The translations under genes were made by a program, and so were the position numbers. The notes below the pieces were generated by a model. That model was not told where the DNA came from, ran no database searches, and saw nothing but the letters and a program-made list of their open reading frames with translations. From SPGG2 sp964194625 (GTDB taxonomy: Bacteria; Pseudomonadota; Gammaproteobacteria; Acidiferrobacterales; SPGG2), in NCBI GenBank assembly GCA_964194625.1, contig CAXMNC010000207.1, forward strand, positions 1 through 64,000: a stretch of 64,000 bases of DNA, written 5' to 3'. Below, in pieces: positions 8,302-17,674 of the stretch (position 1 is the stretch's first letter; each line of letters starts with the position of its first letter).

Positions 8302-8589
8302 ATGGCCGCTTATGTCCTAGTCGATGTTATGGTCAACGATCCGGACCGATATGAGGAATACAAAAAGCTTGCGCCGCCCGCCATTGCTGCCTACGGCGGC
8401 AAATACCTGGCGCGCGGCGGGCGAACCGAGGTGCTTGAGGGAGACTGGCCGCTAAATAGGTTCGTAATATTGGAATTCGAAAGTGTTGAGAGGGCCAAGC
8501 AATGGCACGAATCGCCGGAGTATCGCGAAGCCCGCACATTGCGCCACGAAACCGCCTCCTCGAAGATGGTGGTGGTTGAGGGTCTCTAG
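8302..8589 (+). CDS. DUF1330 family protein
   Basis: A 95-residue cytoplasmic protein of the dimeric alpha-beta barrel superfamily. DUF1330 features are clear: AAYVLVDVMVNDPDRYEEY at the start, then YGGKYLARGG, LEGDWPLNRFVILEF, and the YREARTLRHETA stretch near the end. A GGAGAA ribosome-binding site lies before the ATG. No function is established for the family. It follows the ArsC remnant on the same strand and converges on the HtrA-like protease gene. Confidence 0.9.
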   Translation: MAAYVLVDVMVNDPDRYEEYKKLAPPAIAAYGGKYLARGGRTEVLEGDWPLNRFVILEFESVERAKQWHESPEYREARTLRHETASSKMVVVEGL

Positions 8590-8595
8590 GCTAGT

Positions 8596-9972
8596 TCACA
8601 ACGCCGAGCCACCGATAACTCTTAACCCTGTCACCTCTAACGGGCGCTCGATGTAGGCAAATATACTGTCATCCAAATTACCTACTCTGGCCATCTTTAG
8701 TATTACCTTGTTTTTCTCGGACTCGGCCGCGCGCAAATAGGTCAATAGTTCTTCGAGCGTTTGTACTGGTTGATTGTCTACTGCCAACAACAGATCCATG
8801 GCTAGCAGTTTTTCGCCATCGCCGATGGACCCGGGTTCCACGTAATGCACCATCAGGGCTGGGCGCCCATCGACAAAGTCACGTGAATCGCGCCATGGGT
8901 TCCCTGAAAACAAGACGCCCGAAACAAGCACGCCGGTTCGCTCAGCCACGGGTATTGCTGATGCAAGCCGCCCGTGAACTACGATATCTTCATCGCCCCT
9001 GGTCACTTCTAGCTCGATATCATCCAAGCGACCACGCAACGCATGGATGAGTTGTCCACGGTTCTGGATCTCAGCATCGGTACCGCCGACCCGCCGCACG
9101 ATATCGCCTTCTTGAAGGCCAAGCCCATGGTGTTTCCCGAAGACCTTGGCAACAGCAAGTTCGTTATTCTCGTCAAGGTCCAAATAGAAAAAGAATGGTA
9201 ACTCGGGCGGAGAAGGATTACGGCCTTGTCGCAGCAAAGTAAGAATACGACAAGCGTGACCCATAGGCACGGCGAAGTTGGTGTTTTGACTACTTCGTCG
9301 CGAAGCGGTGTTCACGCCTACGACTTTGCCGGTCCTTAGGCTGATGAGTGGACCACCGGAATTGCCAGGATTGATCGGCGCATCGGTTTGCAACATTTCT
9401 GCCATGCCAGTGAACTTGGATGTGATCCCGGAGATAATGCCGCGCGTACCGGTAAACGATAGATCCCAGGGATGGCCGAAGGCGCCCACCGTATGGCCAA
9501 CTGCGGGCGTCTCCTCGCAATCTAACTTCGCGGCGACGATGTCTTCCTTTGCCGGCCTATCCACCATTTCCAAAATTGCGATGTCTATGTAGGGATCGAC
9601 ATAGAGCTTGCGTGCTACATAGTAGTCACCATCGAGAAGCGCGACTTTCACCTGTGAAGGCGAACGCGCCACCACATGGGCATTGGTCATGACCCAGCCA
9701 TGATCGGCATCGACAACAAAACCGGCACCGATGGTGGTGCCTTTCCTATCGCCGTAGAAAGGCAGCTCGACCCTCGTAACAACCTTGGCCGTGTATCGCC
9801 TGGCTTGCTCAAACGCCTGCTCATCCTGGCCGGCGTAGGCGTAGGTCATGAGCGACACGCAAACCAAAGGCACAATAATTCTGTATTTCGACCGACCTTG
9901 TTCTATGTGGCTAGCTTGCATAGTTCGTCTCGGGACCAAGTGACTGAAAATCCAATGCAAAATATACGCCAT
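8596..9972 (-). CDS. HtrA/Deg-like trypsin-fold serine protease with PDZ-like regions, exported
   Basis: Periplasmic protease or chaperone of the S1C type, 458 residues. The hydrophobic segment RIIVPLVCVSLMTYAYA (31-47) followed by GQ is a signal peptide, though the start could instead be Met18 (9921). Catalytic triad H99 (TNAHVV), D130 (YIDIAIL) and S205 (GNSGGP). Two PDZ-like regions follow, about 265-345 and 370-450. Only the second keeps an obvious carboxylate-loop-like region, so the first assignment is tentative. It lies downstream of the yjbQ-like gene on the same strand. Probably quality control in the envelope. Confidence 0.88.
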   Translation of the reverse strand: MAYILHWIFSHLVPRRTMQASHIEQGRSKYRIIVPLVCVSLMTYAYAGQDEQAFEQARRYTAKVVTRVELPFYGDRKGTTIGAGFVVDADHGWVMTNAHVVARSPSQVKVALLDGDYYVARKLYVDPYIDIAILEMVDRPAKEDIVAAKLDCEETPAVGHTVGAFGHPWDLSFTGTRGIISGITSKFTGMAEMLQTDAPINPGNSGGPLISLRTGKVVGVNTASRRSSQNTNFAVPMGHACRILTLLRQGRNPSPPELPFFFYLDLDENNELAVAKVFGKHHGLGLQEGDIVRRVGGTDAEIQNRGQLIHALRGRLDDIELEVTRGDEDIVVHGRLASAIPVAERTGVLVSGVLFSGNPWRDSRDFVDGRPALMVHYVEPGSIGDGEKLLAMDLLLAVDNQPVQTLEELLTYLRAAESEKNKVILKMARVGNLDDSIFAYIERPLEVTGLRVIGGSAL

Positions 9973-9981
9973 ATACCGCAG

Positions 9982-10389
9982 CTATTCACCGATGTGCAAC
10001 AGAACACGACGCCTGGTCGCACCATGGCGGTGCTCCCAAAGATAGACGCCCTGCCAAGCGCCTAGCCCCAAGCGTCCGTCGCTAATCGGCACCGATAAGC
10101 TGGTTACAGTCAGCGCGGATTTGATGTGCGCTGGCATATCGTCTGGCCCTTCCGCATTGTGCGTGTATAGTGAGTCATCCTCCGGCACCAATCGATTGAG
10201 CCAGCGCTCGAGGTCGTGCTTGGCAGAAGCATCGGCGTTTTCCTGAATCATCAGACTGGCGGACGTATGTTGGATGAACAACGTGCACAATCCATCTGTC
10301 ACGCCCGAGTCGCGTACCGCTGCCTGCACCTCAGACGTGAACTCGTGCAGACCCTGGCCGCTGACCGCTATTGTGAGTTGTTTAATCAT
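9982..10389 (-). CDS. YjbQ family protein (UPF0047, secondary thiamine-phosphate synthase-like)
   Basis: Small conserved protein of 135 residues. The motifs are those of UPF0047: FIQHTSASLMIQENAD at about 39-54, HNAEGPDDMPAHIKSAL at about 78-94, then LGLGAWQGVYLWEHR near the end. E. coli YjbQ can replace thiamine-phosphate synthase, but the physiological role is unclear. The His and Glu residues in these motifs are likely metal ligands. It sits 20 bases after the large acyl-ligase fusion gene and 9 bases before the protease gene. Confidence 0.93.
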   Translation of the reverse strand: MIKQLTIAVSGQGLHEFTSEVQAAVRDSGVTDGLCTLFIQHTSASLMIQENADASAKHDLERWLNRLVPEDDSLYTHNAEGPDDMPAHIKSALTVTSLSVPISDGRLGLGAWQGVYLWEHRHGATRRRVLLHIGE

Positions 10390-10409
10390 TGCGCCTTAAC
10401 AGCCCCGTC

Positions 10410-13250
10410 TCATATGGGCGACTTTACCTGGGCCAGGTCAGGTTCACCGCAGCGACGTAGTATCTCGCTACGGGCGGCATCACGTAAGGCTACAGCCGCG
10501 GACCAGTCGTGTCCCTGGGGACTGATGGGTTCACCGATAATTACACTGACACCGCCGCGACGCGCAAACCACTGATCACAACGGAGCTTGTTGCGCGTAC
10601 CGCGTAAGGTTACTGGGACGATCGGTACGCCGGCTTCTGCCGCCGCCACGAACGCACCCATGCGAAACGGGAGCAAGCCGGGTGTACGTACAAACGTACC
10701 TTCCGCAAAGAAGATAAGCGAATGCCCTTGCCGTGAGACTTGCGCAGTTCGACGTGCGTCGTCTATCCCACGTTGCTTATCGAAACGCTCGACATATTCC
10801 ACGCCGAGGCGACGAAGAAACATTCGCGAAACAAAATTATCGTCTAGTTCATGTTTGGCAACGTACTTAAACGCACGCGGCAAGGCCGTGCTCAAAACCA
10901 GACCATCTAGATAACTAGCATGATTAGCGACGATCACGCATGGAGATGATGGTAGGTTCTCCAGGCCTTCAATTCGGAACGATGTTCCCGAAAGTCGCAG
11001 CAATAAACGACCGGTAGTCCGCAATACAGCCCAACACCACGCAGGTCGTGGTAACACCACGATAGAGAGCCAAGCTATGAGTGCCACGACCGCAAACAAT
11101 GCCCACGTGTAAACCATGTACAGGAGATCTGTAAGGAGGCGACCCGATCGGTACAACTGTGGCCGCAGGCCAGCTGCGGCAAATCGTACGAACTGCCACC
11201 ATGGGGCATATCGGCGTACGCCGAGTTTGCCGCTTTGATAGAGATCACGACTCGCGGCCCGACGCAGCTTTCCGCTTGATGTCTTTAGGACGGTATGCGG
11301 TGCCGCCAGCACAATGTCATCCGGCGGTGTGCCCACCAGGTCAACCGCAGTGCTAGTAATGTGCGCCTCCAATTCAGCACGTGCGCTGGCATCCGTTTGC
11401 TGGGTTTCTGCCAACACCACCAGGTTTTCAGTACCCGCGACGGCATCGGTCGCCGCGAATACTGCGACACAGCCACGTCGTATGCCGGGGATGTGGCCGA
11501 TGGCCTCTTCCAATTCTTGAGGATAGATATTGCGTCCGGCACGAATAATGACGTCCTTGACACGCCCGCTGATAAAGACCTCACCGTCCGCCACATAGGC
11601 GAGGTCGCCAGATTCCAACCAGTCACCGTCGAACAAGCGATTGCTCGCTTCCGGGTTGCGATAGTAACCGCTTGTGGCGGAGGGCCCACGAAACTGTAAT
11701 CGCCCCTCTTGTCGGTCCACCACTTCGAGACCGGCTACATCGACAATGCGTATCTCGTGCCCGGGAAGTGTGTGACCGCAGCCGACGAATCGTAACGTTT
11801 GTGTTTCGGCATTGTCGGCGGGAATCGCCTTACCCTCACGCCTAAACGTCTCGCGATCGACGCGGTCGATAATCGGTCCACGCCCCACTGGTGGAAAGGT
11901 CAGGCCGACCGACCCCTCGGCCAACCCATAAACCGGGCACAGCGCCTCCTCACGAAAACCATAGCGAGCAAAACGTTTCGCGAAAGCAATTAGCGTGTCG
12001 GGGCTGACAGGTTCAGCACCGTTAGCAGCCATCCGCCATGAACTCAGATCAAGACCCTCGATGTCTTGCTCATCGATTTTTCCCAGACATAGTTCATAGG
12101 CAAAGTTTGGTGCCGCAGATAGGGTGGCTCGATGTCGATGTATCGCCCACAGCCAGCGGGCCGGGCGCGCGAGGAAACTCAGTGGTGACATCAACACGAA
12201 TGGCATCGCGTGATAGAGGCTACCGAGCCAGGCGCCGATCAATCCCATATCATGGTACATCGGCAACCAGCTCACGAACACGTCGGTGGAATCCACTTCG
12301 AGCACATTGCCCATGGCGCGGACGTTGGTGAGGAGGTTAGCATGCGTAAGCACCACACCTTTTGGGTCGGCAGTACTGCCTGACGTGTATTGCAAGAATG
12401 CGATGTCGTCCGGCTTCAAAGTTGGTCTTGCCAACGTTTGTGCGGACGATGACAACTCCTCGACGGTGAAAACGCGCCGCAGTGACACAATGTGTGATTT
12501 GAGCAAACGTGCCAACACACTCGCTTCGGGCACCGTAACCAGCTTGGCTACCCCGGCATTGGAGAGAATACCCACATGACGACGCAGGTGGTCCTCAATT
12601 TGCGTCAAGCGCGCAGGCGGATAGATGGGAACCGGGATACCGCCAGCAAGCAGGATGCCAAAAAAAGTAAACAAGTATTCCTCGCTGGTCGGTAGCATGA
12701 TGGCCACTGTCTCACCCGGGCCGAGACCGGCATGTTGCAGGCCAGCGGCGACGGCCTCGGCGCCACGCCATAGCGCCTGATAACTGATCGCTTGTTCTTG
12801 TTCGTCATCGACACATAGATATACATGTGACCGTTCAGGATGGCTGTGCACATGCCATTCGAGTGCATCGACCAGTGTGCGTGCTTCTTGTGGTACAGCG
12901 TGTACTTCACCCAGGGTGTCCGCTTTGCTTTGCGGCAAAGTCATTCGCGGTTGTGAGGCAGCGGCGCCGGATATAAGTCTAAGGAGATCGGCTGGGGTCT
13001 CCGCTAAAGTAAACATCTGGTCAGACAGGCGTACGCTAAACGCTTTTTCTATTCGAGTGAGGAGTTCCACGCGACTAAGGCTGTCAAAACCGAGTTCGCG
13101 CTCTAACGCGCTGTTTAACCTGGCCACCGGCAGGCGTCGACCGTGCGGGCGTATCTCACCGGCCAACACCGAGATGATCTGTAGCAACCTTTCAGCTTTA
13201 TCATCAGCAACAGTTGGTGTGCTCACGGCCTGTTGCGCATCTATGGGCAT
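10410..13250 (-). CDS. Acyl carrier protein-fatty acyl-AMP ligase-acyltransferase fusion
   Basis: A 946-residue three-part protein. First, an acyl carrier domain (about 20-95) with the phosphopantetheine site GFDSLS, Ser57. Second, a fatty acyl-AMP/ACP ligase (about 110-670) with the AMP loop YTSGSTADPKG and the region VYGLAEGS. Third, after hydrophobic segments near 700-740, a PlsC-type acyltransferase with the HX4D motif NHASYLDG and FAEGTF. The likely reaction is activation of a free fatty acid, loading on the built-in carrier, then transfer to a lysophospholipid or glycerol phosphate at the inner membrane. The final acceptor is inferred. It resembles the Aas idea but has its own carrier domain. 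Confidence 0.9.
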   Translation of the reverse strand: MPIDAQQAVSTPTVADDKAERLLQIISVLAGEIRPHGRRLPVARLNSALERELGFDSLSRVELLTRIEKAFSVRLSDQMFTLAETPADLLRLISGAAASQPRMTLPQSKADTLGEVHAVPQEARTLVDALEWHVHSHPERSHVYLCVDDEQEQAISYQALWRGAEAVAAGLQHAGLGPGETVAIMLPTSEEYLFTFFGILLAGGIPVPIYPPARLTQIEDHLRRHVGILSNAGVAKLVTVPEASVLARLLKSHIVSLRRVFTVEELSSSAQTLARPTLKPDDIAFLQYTSGSTADPKGVVLTHANLLTNVRAMGNVLEVDSTDVFVSWLPMYHDMGLIGAWLGSLYHAMPFVLMSPLSFLARPARWLWAIHRHRATLSAAPNFAYELCLGKIDEQDIEGLDLSSWRMAANGAEPVSPDTLIAFAKRFARYGFREEALCPVYGLAEGSVGLTFPPVGRGPIIDRVDRETFRREGKAIPADNAETQTLRFVGCGHTLPGHEIRIVDVAGLEVVDRQEGRLQFRGPSATSGYYRNPEASNRLFDGDWLESGDLAYVADGEVFISGRVKDVIIRAGRNIYPQELEEAIGHIPGIRRGCVAVFAATDAVAGTENLVVLAETQQTDASARAELEAHITSTAVDLVGTPPDDIVLAAPHTVLKTSSGKLRRAASRDLYQSGKLGVRRYAPWWQFVRFAAAGLRPQLYRSGRLLTDLLYMVYTWALFAVVALIAWLSIVVLPRPAWCWAVLRTTGRLLLRLSGTSFRIEGLENLPSSPCVIVANHASYLDGLVLSTALPRAFKYVAKHELDDNFVSRMFLRRLGVEYVERFDKQRGIDDARRTAQVSRQGHSLIFFAEGTFVRTPGLLPFRMGAFVAAAEAGVPIVPVTLRGTRNKLRCDQWFARRGGVSVIIGEPISPQGHDWSAAVALRDAARSEILRRCGEPDLAQVKSPI

Positions 13251-13374
13251 TCGGATTCCCCTAGACGAGTCATATTCGCATCATGTCTAATGTAGGGATG
13301 ATTGCAAGCCCAATAACTAGGACCTGCCATGGGCGCGGCTGTATTGCACCCGTGCAGGGCTGCCGAAAGGACCT

Positions 13375-14100
13375 ATGAATAGGCTGGTACTACTACGTCA
13401 TGGCGAAAGCGAGTGGAACCGGTTGAATCTATTTAGCGGTTGGATCGACGTGGATCTATCCGAAACCGGACGGGAAGAGGCGCGCCAAGCCGGCAGCACT
13501 CTGAAAGCACTTGGCTATGTGTTTAATGTCGCCTTCACCTCGCCACTGAAACGGGCAACCGAAACGTTGCGGATCGTGTTAGCGGAGATGGACCAGACCG
13601 ATGTGCCGGTTCATAAGGATTGGCATCTTAATGAGCGCCACTATGGCGCTTTGCAGGGGCTAAATAAGGCCGAAACTGCCGAACAATATGGTGCGGAACA
13701 GGTTCATATCTGGCGTCGAAGCTATGACGTGCGGCCACCGGCATTGACCCTAAAAGATCCACGGCATCCGCGATTCGATACACAATATGCCGACATGGAC
13801 AGTTCGCAACTACCCACGACCGAATCACTGAAGGACACAATGGACCGTGTCATACCCTACTGGAACGATGCCATCGAACCTATCTTACGTACGGGGCACA
13901 AAGTAATCATCTCGGCGCACGGCAACTCTTTACGTGCGCTGGTAAAACATCTAGATGCCATTTCCGATGACGACATTTCTAAACTAAACATTCCAACCGG
14001 CATCCCTCTCATCTATGAGCTCGATGACGATGCCAACGCCATCAAACATTACTATCTGGAAACGCCAGAGATCCCTAAGCAAGACGGTAAGTCGGTGTGA
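13375..14100 (+). CDS. gpmA: 2,3-bisphosphoglycerate-dependent phosphoglycerate mutase
   Basis: Interconverts 3- and 2-phosphoglycerate in glycolysis and gluconeogenesis. It has 241 residues. The RHGE motif at 8-11 supplies catalytic His9. ERHYGALQGLNK and the later HGNSLRALVKHL, with the second catalytic His, are diagnostic. Start ATG is preceded by AAAGGA four bases upstream. It diverges from the acyl-ligase fusion gene across 124 bases, which must hold both promoters. Confidence 0.96.
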   Translation: MNRLVLLRHGESEWNRLNLFSGWIDVDLSETGREEARQAGSTLKALGYVFNVAFTSPLKRATETLRIVLAEMDQTDVPVHKDWHLNERHYGALQGLNKAETAEQYGAEQVHIWRRSYDVRPPALTLKDPRHPRFDTQYADMDSSQLPTTESLKDTMDRVIPYWNDAIEPILRTGHKVIISAHGNSLRALVKHLDAISDDDISKLNIPTGIPLIYELDDDANAIKHYYLETPEIPKQDGKSV

Positions 14101-14144
14101 CCATCGGCGCGGGAGTTTAGTCACCATTTCTAACGCCGACTTTG

Positions 14145-15356
14145 CTAATTTGCCTGCGCAACCAGCCGTTGATAGGAACCAGGATCGGTTGCGCCTTCAG
14201 TCGAAAACAACAGTATCTTAGAGTTCGGGCCAATGCCGATGCCGTTAGCGATATCTCGATATCGGGTATCCTCACACAGGCAAGCAATTAGACCCATCGT
14301 TACTGCCCCCGCCTCCCCAGAGACAATTGAACGATCGTCACCAACTGGATGGGCCAAAAGTCGCATGCCCTTTACGGCGACCGAATCGGAACAGGAAAAA
14401 AAATAATCACTATAATCTCGAATAATGGGCCAAGCGAGATCGCTTGGCCTGCCCGCCGCAAGCCCAGCCATAATAGTTTCCAGTTCACCCGGTACAGTTT
14501 CGGGCTTCCTGCTCGCCGCTTTCACTGAATGGTAGAAACAAGCCGCGTTCGTCGGCTCGACCACAGCAACAAGCGGGCAGTCATCGCCATAACATTCGCG
14601 CAAGTAAGCCTGTAACGCCGACGCTAACGATCCGACACCAGCTTGAACGAAAACATGGGTCGGTTTGTCTCCGTCGAGCTGCTCGAGCGCTTCGGCGTAC
14701 ATGGTCAGATACCCCTGCATGATCCACAAAGGTATCTGCTCGTAACCTGGCCATGCGGCGTCCTGCAGCAAGATCCAATCATGCTGTTTTGCCATGGCTG
14801 CCGCATGGCGAACGCTGTCGTCATAATTGACGTCGGTCACACTAGCTTCGGCACCCAACGACTGGATGGCAGTTACCCGCGCGGCGGCAGAGCCACTGGG
14901 CAGATAAACCACTGCCCGTTGATCGAGCTGCCGCGCCGCCCACGCCACTGCGCGCCCGTGGTTGCCGTCGGTAGCGGTGACAAACGTACATTCGCCGAGC
15001 TTCGCTTTTAGCTTCGATAGACTAGCAGCATCAAACGAAAGTTGATCCAATGTTGTATCGAGCTTATCTGCTATGAATTTCCCTGTCGCATGGGATGCAC
15101 CCAGTACTTTGAACGCACCGAGGCCAAGGCGGTTTGATTCGTCTTTGATCGATATCGCCGCAACGCCTAAGGAGTGGGCCAGGTCTTTCAGAAACACGAG
15201 CGGGCTCGGTTCGTAACCCTCCAAGCGGCGGTGGAAATTCTGAACCGACGTGGCAACGTCAGTACTGAAGTTGACAGTGCCAGCCTTATCCTGGTGCCGG
15301 TCTCGTGCCTGGGGGTTAGCGATATAACTTATTGTTGTGGCTTTGTCAGCCTGCAT
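14145..15356 (-). CDS. Diaminopropionate ammonia-lyase-like PLP enzyme
   Basis: Fold-type II PLP enzyme, 403 residues, close to YgeX-type diaminopropionate ammonia-lyase, which splits 2,3-diaminopropionate to pyruvate and ammonia. The PLP lysine is K83 in LGAFKVLGAS, preceded by KDESNRLGL. ATDGNHGRAVAWAA follows. The glycine-rich VQAGVGSLASAL region binds the PLP phosphate. Other members of the family act on serine or threonine, so the substrate is not proven. It is followed upstream on the same strand by the dioxygenase-like gene, 14 bases away. Confidence 0.88.
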   Translation of the reverse strand: MQADKATTISYIANPQARDRHQDKAGTVNFSTDVATSVQNFHRRLEGYEPSPLVFLKDLAHSLGVAAISIKDESNRLGLGAFKVLGASHATGKFIADKLDTTLDQLSFDAASLSKLKAKLGECTFVTATDGNHGRAVAWAARQLDQRAVVYLPSGSAAARVTAIQSLGAEASVTDVNYDDSVRHAAAMAKQHDWILLQDAAWPGYEQIPLWIMQGYLTMYAEALEQLDGDKPTHVFVQAGVGSLASALQAYLRECYGDDCPLVAVVEPTNAACFYHSVKAASRKPETVPGELETIMAGLAAGRPSDLAWPIIRDYSDYFFSCSDSVAVKGMRLLAHPVGDDRSIVSGEAGAVTMGLIACLCEDTRYRDIANGIGIGPNSKILLFSTEGATDPGSYQRLVAQAN

Positions 15357-15370
15357 TTCTCACCAGCTCT

Positions 15371-16153
15371 CTACTCCCAGGCATAGGCGGCCATTGATAA
15401 AACGCCGTAGGTAAAGGCGCTATGGATCTTGCTTGCCTTGGCGTCCATACCGGCAGCGCCCAGAGCGACAAACACGGGCGTGAAGTGCTCTACCGTAGGG
15501 TGGTTACGTCTCGCACTGGGCGCTTCTTGCTCGTAGTTGACCAATAACTCCGTGTTGCCGCTGGTTAAGGCCTCCTCCAGCCAGACATCGAATGCCTGCA
15601 CATAGGCAGGCGGGGCGGCATCAATCGACTGCCCGCGGAATTCACTTAGGTTATGCGTTGCACCGCCACTACCCAGGATCAATACACCATCGTCCCTCAA
15701 TGGTCTCAACGCCCGGCCCAGCCGAATGTGGTGGCGCGGTCCCAATGCCGGCTGTAACGACAATTGCAGCACCGGGATATCCGCGGCTGGGTATGCCAAT
15801 TTCAAAGGCACCCACGCGCCGTGATCAAGGCCACGGTCTGGATCCGTATCAGCGTCTAACCCAGCCTCGCGCAGCATACCGACTACGCGATCGGCCAACG
15901 CCGGGTCTCCAGGGGCCGGGTAACTGGCTTGGTACAATGAGTCTGGAAATCCATAGAAATCATGAATGGTGCCCGGCTTTTCGGTGCCGCTAACTTTCGG
16001 CGTCGTGGTTTCCCAGTGGGCGGAGATACAAAGTACCGCCCTGGGGGGCGCAAATAGCTCGGCGAGACTGGCAAGGAACGTGTGGGTTGGCCCCTCGTCG
16101 ATCAACAGCGTCGGGGCACCGTGGGAAATAAAGACAGCAGGCAGGCTATTCAC
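15371..16153 (-). CDS. LigB/DODA-type extradiol ring-cleavage dioxygenase (YgiD-like)
   Basis: Class III extradiol dioxygenase fold with metal ligands in the N-terminal SLPAVFISHGAPTLL, in ISAHWETTTP, and in LDHGAWVPL. About 260 residues from the GTG at 16153. This start is chosen because it falls 14 bases after the csaA stop and directly before the conserved N-terminus; a longer frame to 16237 would run into csaA. E. coli YgiD cleaves DOPA at the 4,5 position, but natural substrates are uncertain. Confidence 0.87.
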   Translation of the reverse strand: MNSLPAVFISHGAPTLLIDEGPTHTFLASLAELFAPPRAVLCISAHWETTTPKVSGTEKPGTIHDFYGFPDSLYQASYPAPGDPALADRVVGMLREAGLDADTDPDRGLDHGAWVPLKLAYPAADIPVLQLSLQPALGPRHHIRLGRALRPLRDDGVLILGSGGATHNLSEFRGQSIDAAPPAYVQAFDVWLEEALTSGNTELLVNYEQEAPSARRNHPTVEHFTPVFVALGAAGMDAKASKIHSAFTYGVLSMAAYAWE

Positions 16154-16167
16154 GCGAGTACCAATGT

Positions 16168-16503
16168 TTAGGCGATAGGTACGCCATTGGTCACCGGGAA
16201 CGTAGGCTCGAGCAACACCGTACCTTTTTTCGGACAAAGCGCGCCCAAAACCAGGACTTCAGATTTTATACCCGCAATCCGCTTCACTGGGAAATTCATC
16301 ACCGCGACAATTTGCTTACCAAGAAGATCTTTCTCGGTGTAGTTTTCAGTAAGCTGCGCGGAACTTATACGACTCCCTTTTTCACCAAAATCAATTGTCA
16401 GAATGTAGGCCGGTACCCTTGCCCGGTTGTTTATCTCTACGTCGGTAATCGTACCGGTACACATCTCCACCTTTAGAAAATCATCGAATTCGATTGTCGT
16501 CAT
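16168..16503 (-). CDS. csaA: CsaA-like tRNA-binding domain protein
   Basis: A 111-residue free-standing EMAPII/Arc1p-type OB-fold protein, the family that includes Bacillus CsaA and the C-terminus of methionyl-tRNA synthetase. Marks: the KVEMCTGTITDVEIN strand, AYILTIDFGEKGSRISSAQLTENY, then GKQIVAVMNFPVKRIAGIKSEVLVLG. A run of eight A residues lies just upstream of the ATG on the coding strand. Binds structured RNA or acts as an export chaperone in Bacillus; the role here is unknown. Confidence 0.93.
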   Translation of the reverse strand: MTTIEFDDFLKVEMCTGTITDVEINNRARVPAYILTIDFGEKGSRISSAQLTENYTEKDLLGKQIVAVMNFPVKRIAGIKSEVLVLGALCPKKGTVLLEPTFPVTNGVPIA

Positions 16504-16533
16504 TTTTTTTAAGCCAATACCGGAAGATAATCG

Positions 16534-16878
16534 TTAAGCGCTAGGATCCCCTTCTCCTGTGCCGTCCCAGCCAACGCTATAAAAATCTACGCGCCCATGG
16601 GGATCAAAATGCACGCCCTCATCCTCTAGTCGATGACGCTGGCGGATACTACCATCCCCTCCTCGGCGGTCGCTGACCTTACCTTGACTGTTTAGTACCC
16701 GATGCCACGGTATATCAGTGCCCCCCGGCACCGCCGCCATCGCAAAGCCAACACTGCGTGCGGTGCAGTTGCCAACAATCGCCGCGATTTGTCCGTAGGT
16801 GGCTACCTGACTGTGCGGAATTTGTCGGACCACGGCATAAATACGATCGTAAAGCGAATTAGTCGCGGTTGTTTCCAT
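16534..16878 (-). CDS. Alkyltransferase-like protein (ATL/YbaZ type)
   Basis: A 114-residue relative of the C-terminal domain of O6-alkylguanine-DNA alkyltransferase. The active-site PCHR is changed to PWHR at 57-60, so the alkyl-accepting Cys is replaced by Trp58, the hallmark of ATL proteins. The helix-turn-helix VATYGQIAAIVG with the finger Arg in TARSVGFAM is retained. ATLs bind O6-alkylguanine without repairing it and hand the lesion to nucleotide excision repair. It is on the same strand as csaA, 30 bases upstream. Confidence 0.93.
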   Translation of the reverse strand: METTATNSLYDRIYAVVRQIPHSQVATYGQIAAIVGNCTARSVGFAMAAVPGGTDIPWHRVLNSQGKVSDRRGGDGSIRQRHRLEDEGVHFDPHGRVDFYSVGWDGTGEGDPSA

Positions 16879-16939
16879 GAATGTGCGGCCAATGGCTGGC
16901 CTTGCCAGCTTGTGTCAAGGTCAATAGGACGGTAGGTTT

Positions 16940-17674
16940 ATGTACGACTGGTCACTTCGTCAACAGCCACATCTTCGCATGACTGATACTATGGGTGAAC
17001 TAATTCTCGCGACAGCGCTTTTTGTCGGCAGTCATTTCTTGCTGTCGAGCACAGCAATTCGGCGCCCCATTACCGCACGGACTGGGCTTTGGCCTTTTCT
17101 GGGCACGTACTCGGTTATTGCGATTGCGTCCCTGATTTGGATGATCTGGGCGTATGTGAACGCGCCTTATATCGAGCTTTGGGCACAAACGCGCTGGACA
17201 CGCTGGTTGCCATCCCTGGTTATGCCGTTGGCACTGATCTTAATGGCCCACGGCTACGCCGCCCCAAATCCGACAATGGTAGGACAGCAAACACGTGCTT
17301 CTGCACGCGATCCCGCGCCAGGGATTCTCAAGATCACCCGCCACCCGATCATGTGGGGCATCGCCCTTTGGGCCTTGTCGCATATTCCGGTAAATGGTGA
17401 TGTGGCTGCGCTCATCCTATTCGGTGGGATGGCGTTACTGGCATTAGGGGGCGCAGCCCACCTCGATCATCGTCGACGCGAAACCCAGCCCGACGGGTGG
17501 CAGCGCTTCGCCGATGTCACATCGTACACCCCGTTCGTCGCGATCATCGGGGCTCGCGCCCGATTTTCACTTGCCGATTATGATTGGACAAGACTTCTGA
17601 TAGCGCTCGTCGCGTTCGGGGTCCTACTCTTCCTGCACGGGTGGTTAACCGGCGTACCGGCGTGGGCCGGCTAG
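16940..17674 (+). CDS. NnrU family membrane protein
   Basis: Integral inner-membrane protein of the NnrU/isoprenylcysteine methyltransferase-like superfamily. There are about six hydrophobic segments, with the conserved GILKITRHPIMWGIALWALSH in the middle and a DHRRRE loop later. NnrU was named from denitrifiers, where it affects nitrite and nitric oxide reductase expression; its biochemistry is unresolved. The ATG at 16940 has a GGTAGG upstream. Met at 16979 or 16991 would place the start closer to the first membrane helix. Its last 13 bases overlap the next gene. Confidence 0.87.
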   Translation: MYDWSLRQQPHLRMTDTMGELILATALFVGSHFLLSSTAIRRPITARTGLWPFLGTYSVIAIASLIWMIWAYVNAPYIELWAQTRWTRWLPSLVMPLALILMAHGYAAPNPTMVGQQTRASARDPAPGILKITRHPIMWGIALWALSHIPVNGDVAALILFGGMALLALGGAAHLDHRRRETQPDGWQRFADVTSYTPFVAIIGARARFSLADYDWTRLLIALVAFGVLLFLHGWLTGVPAWAG

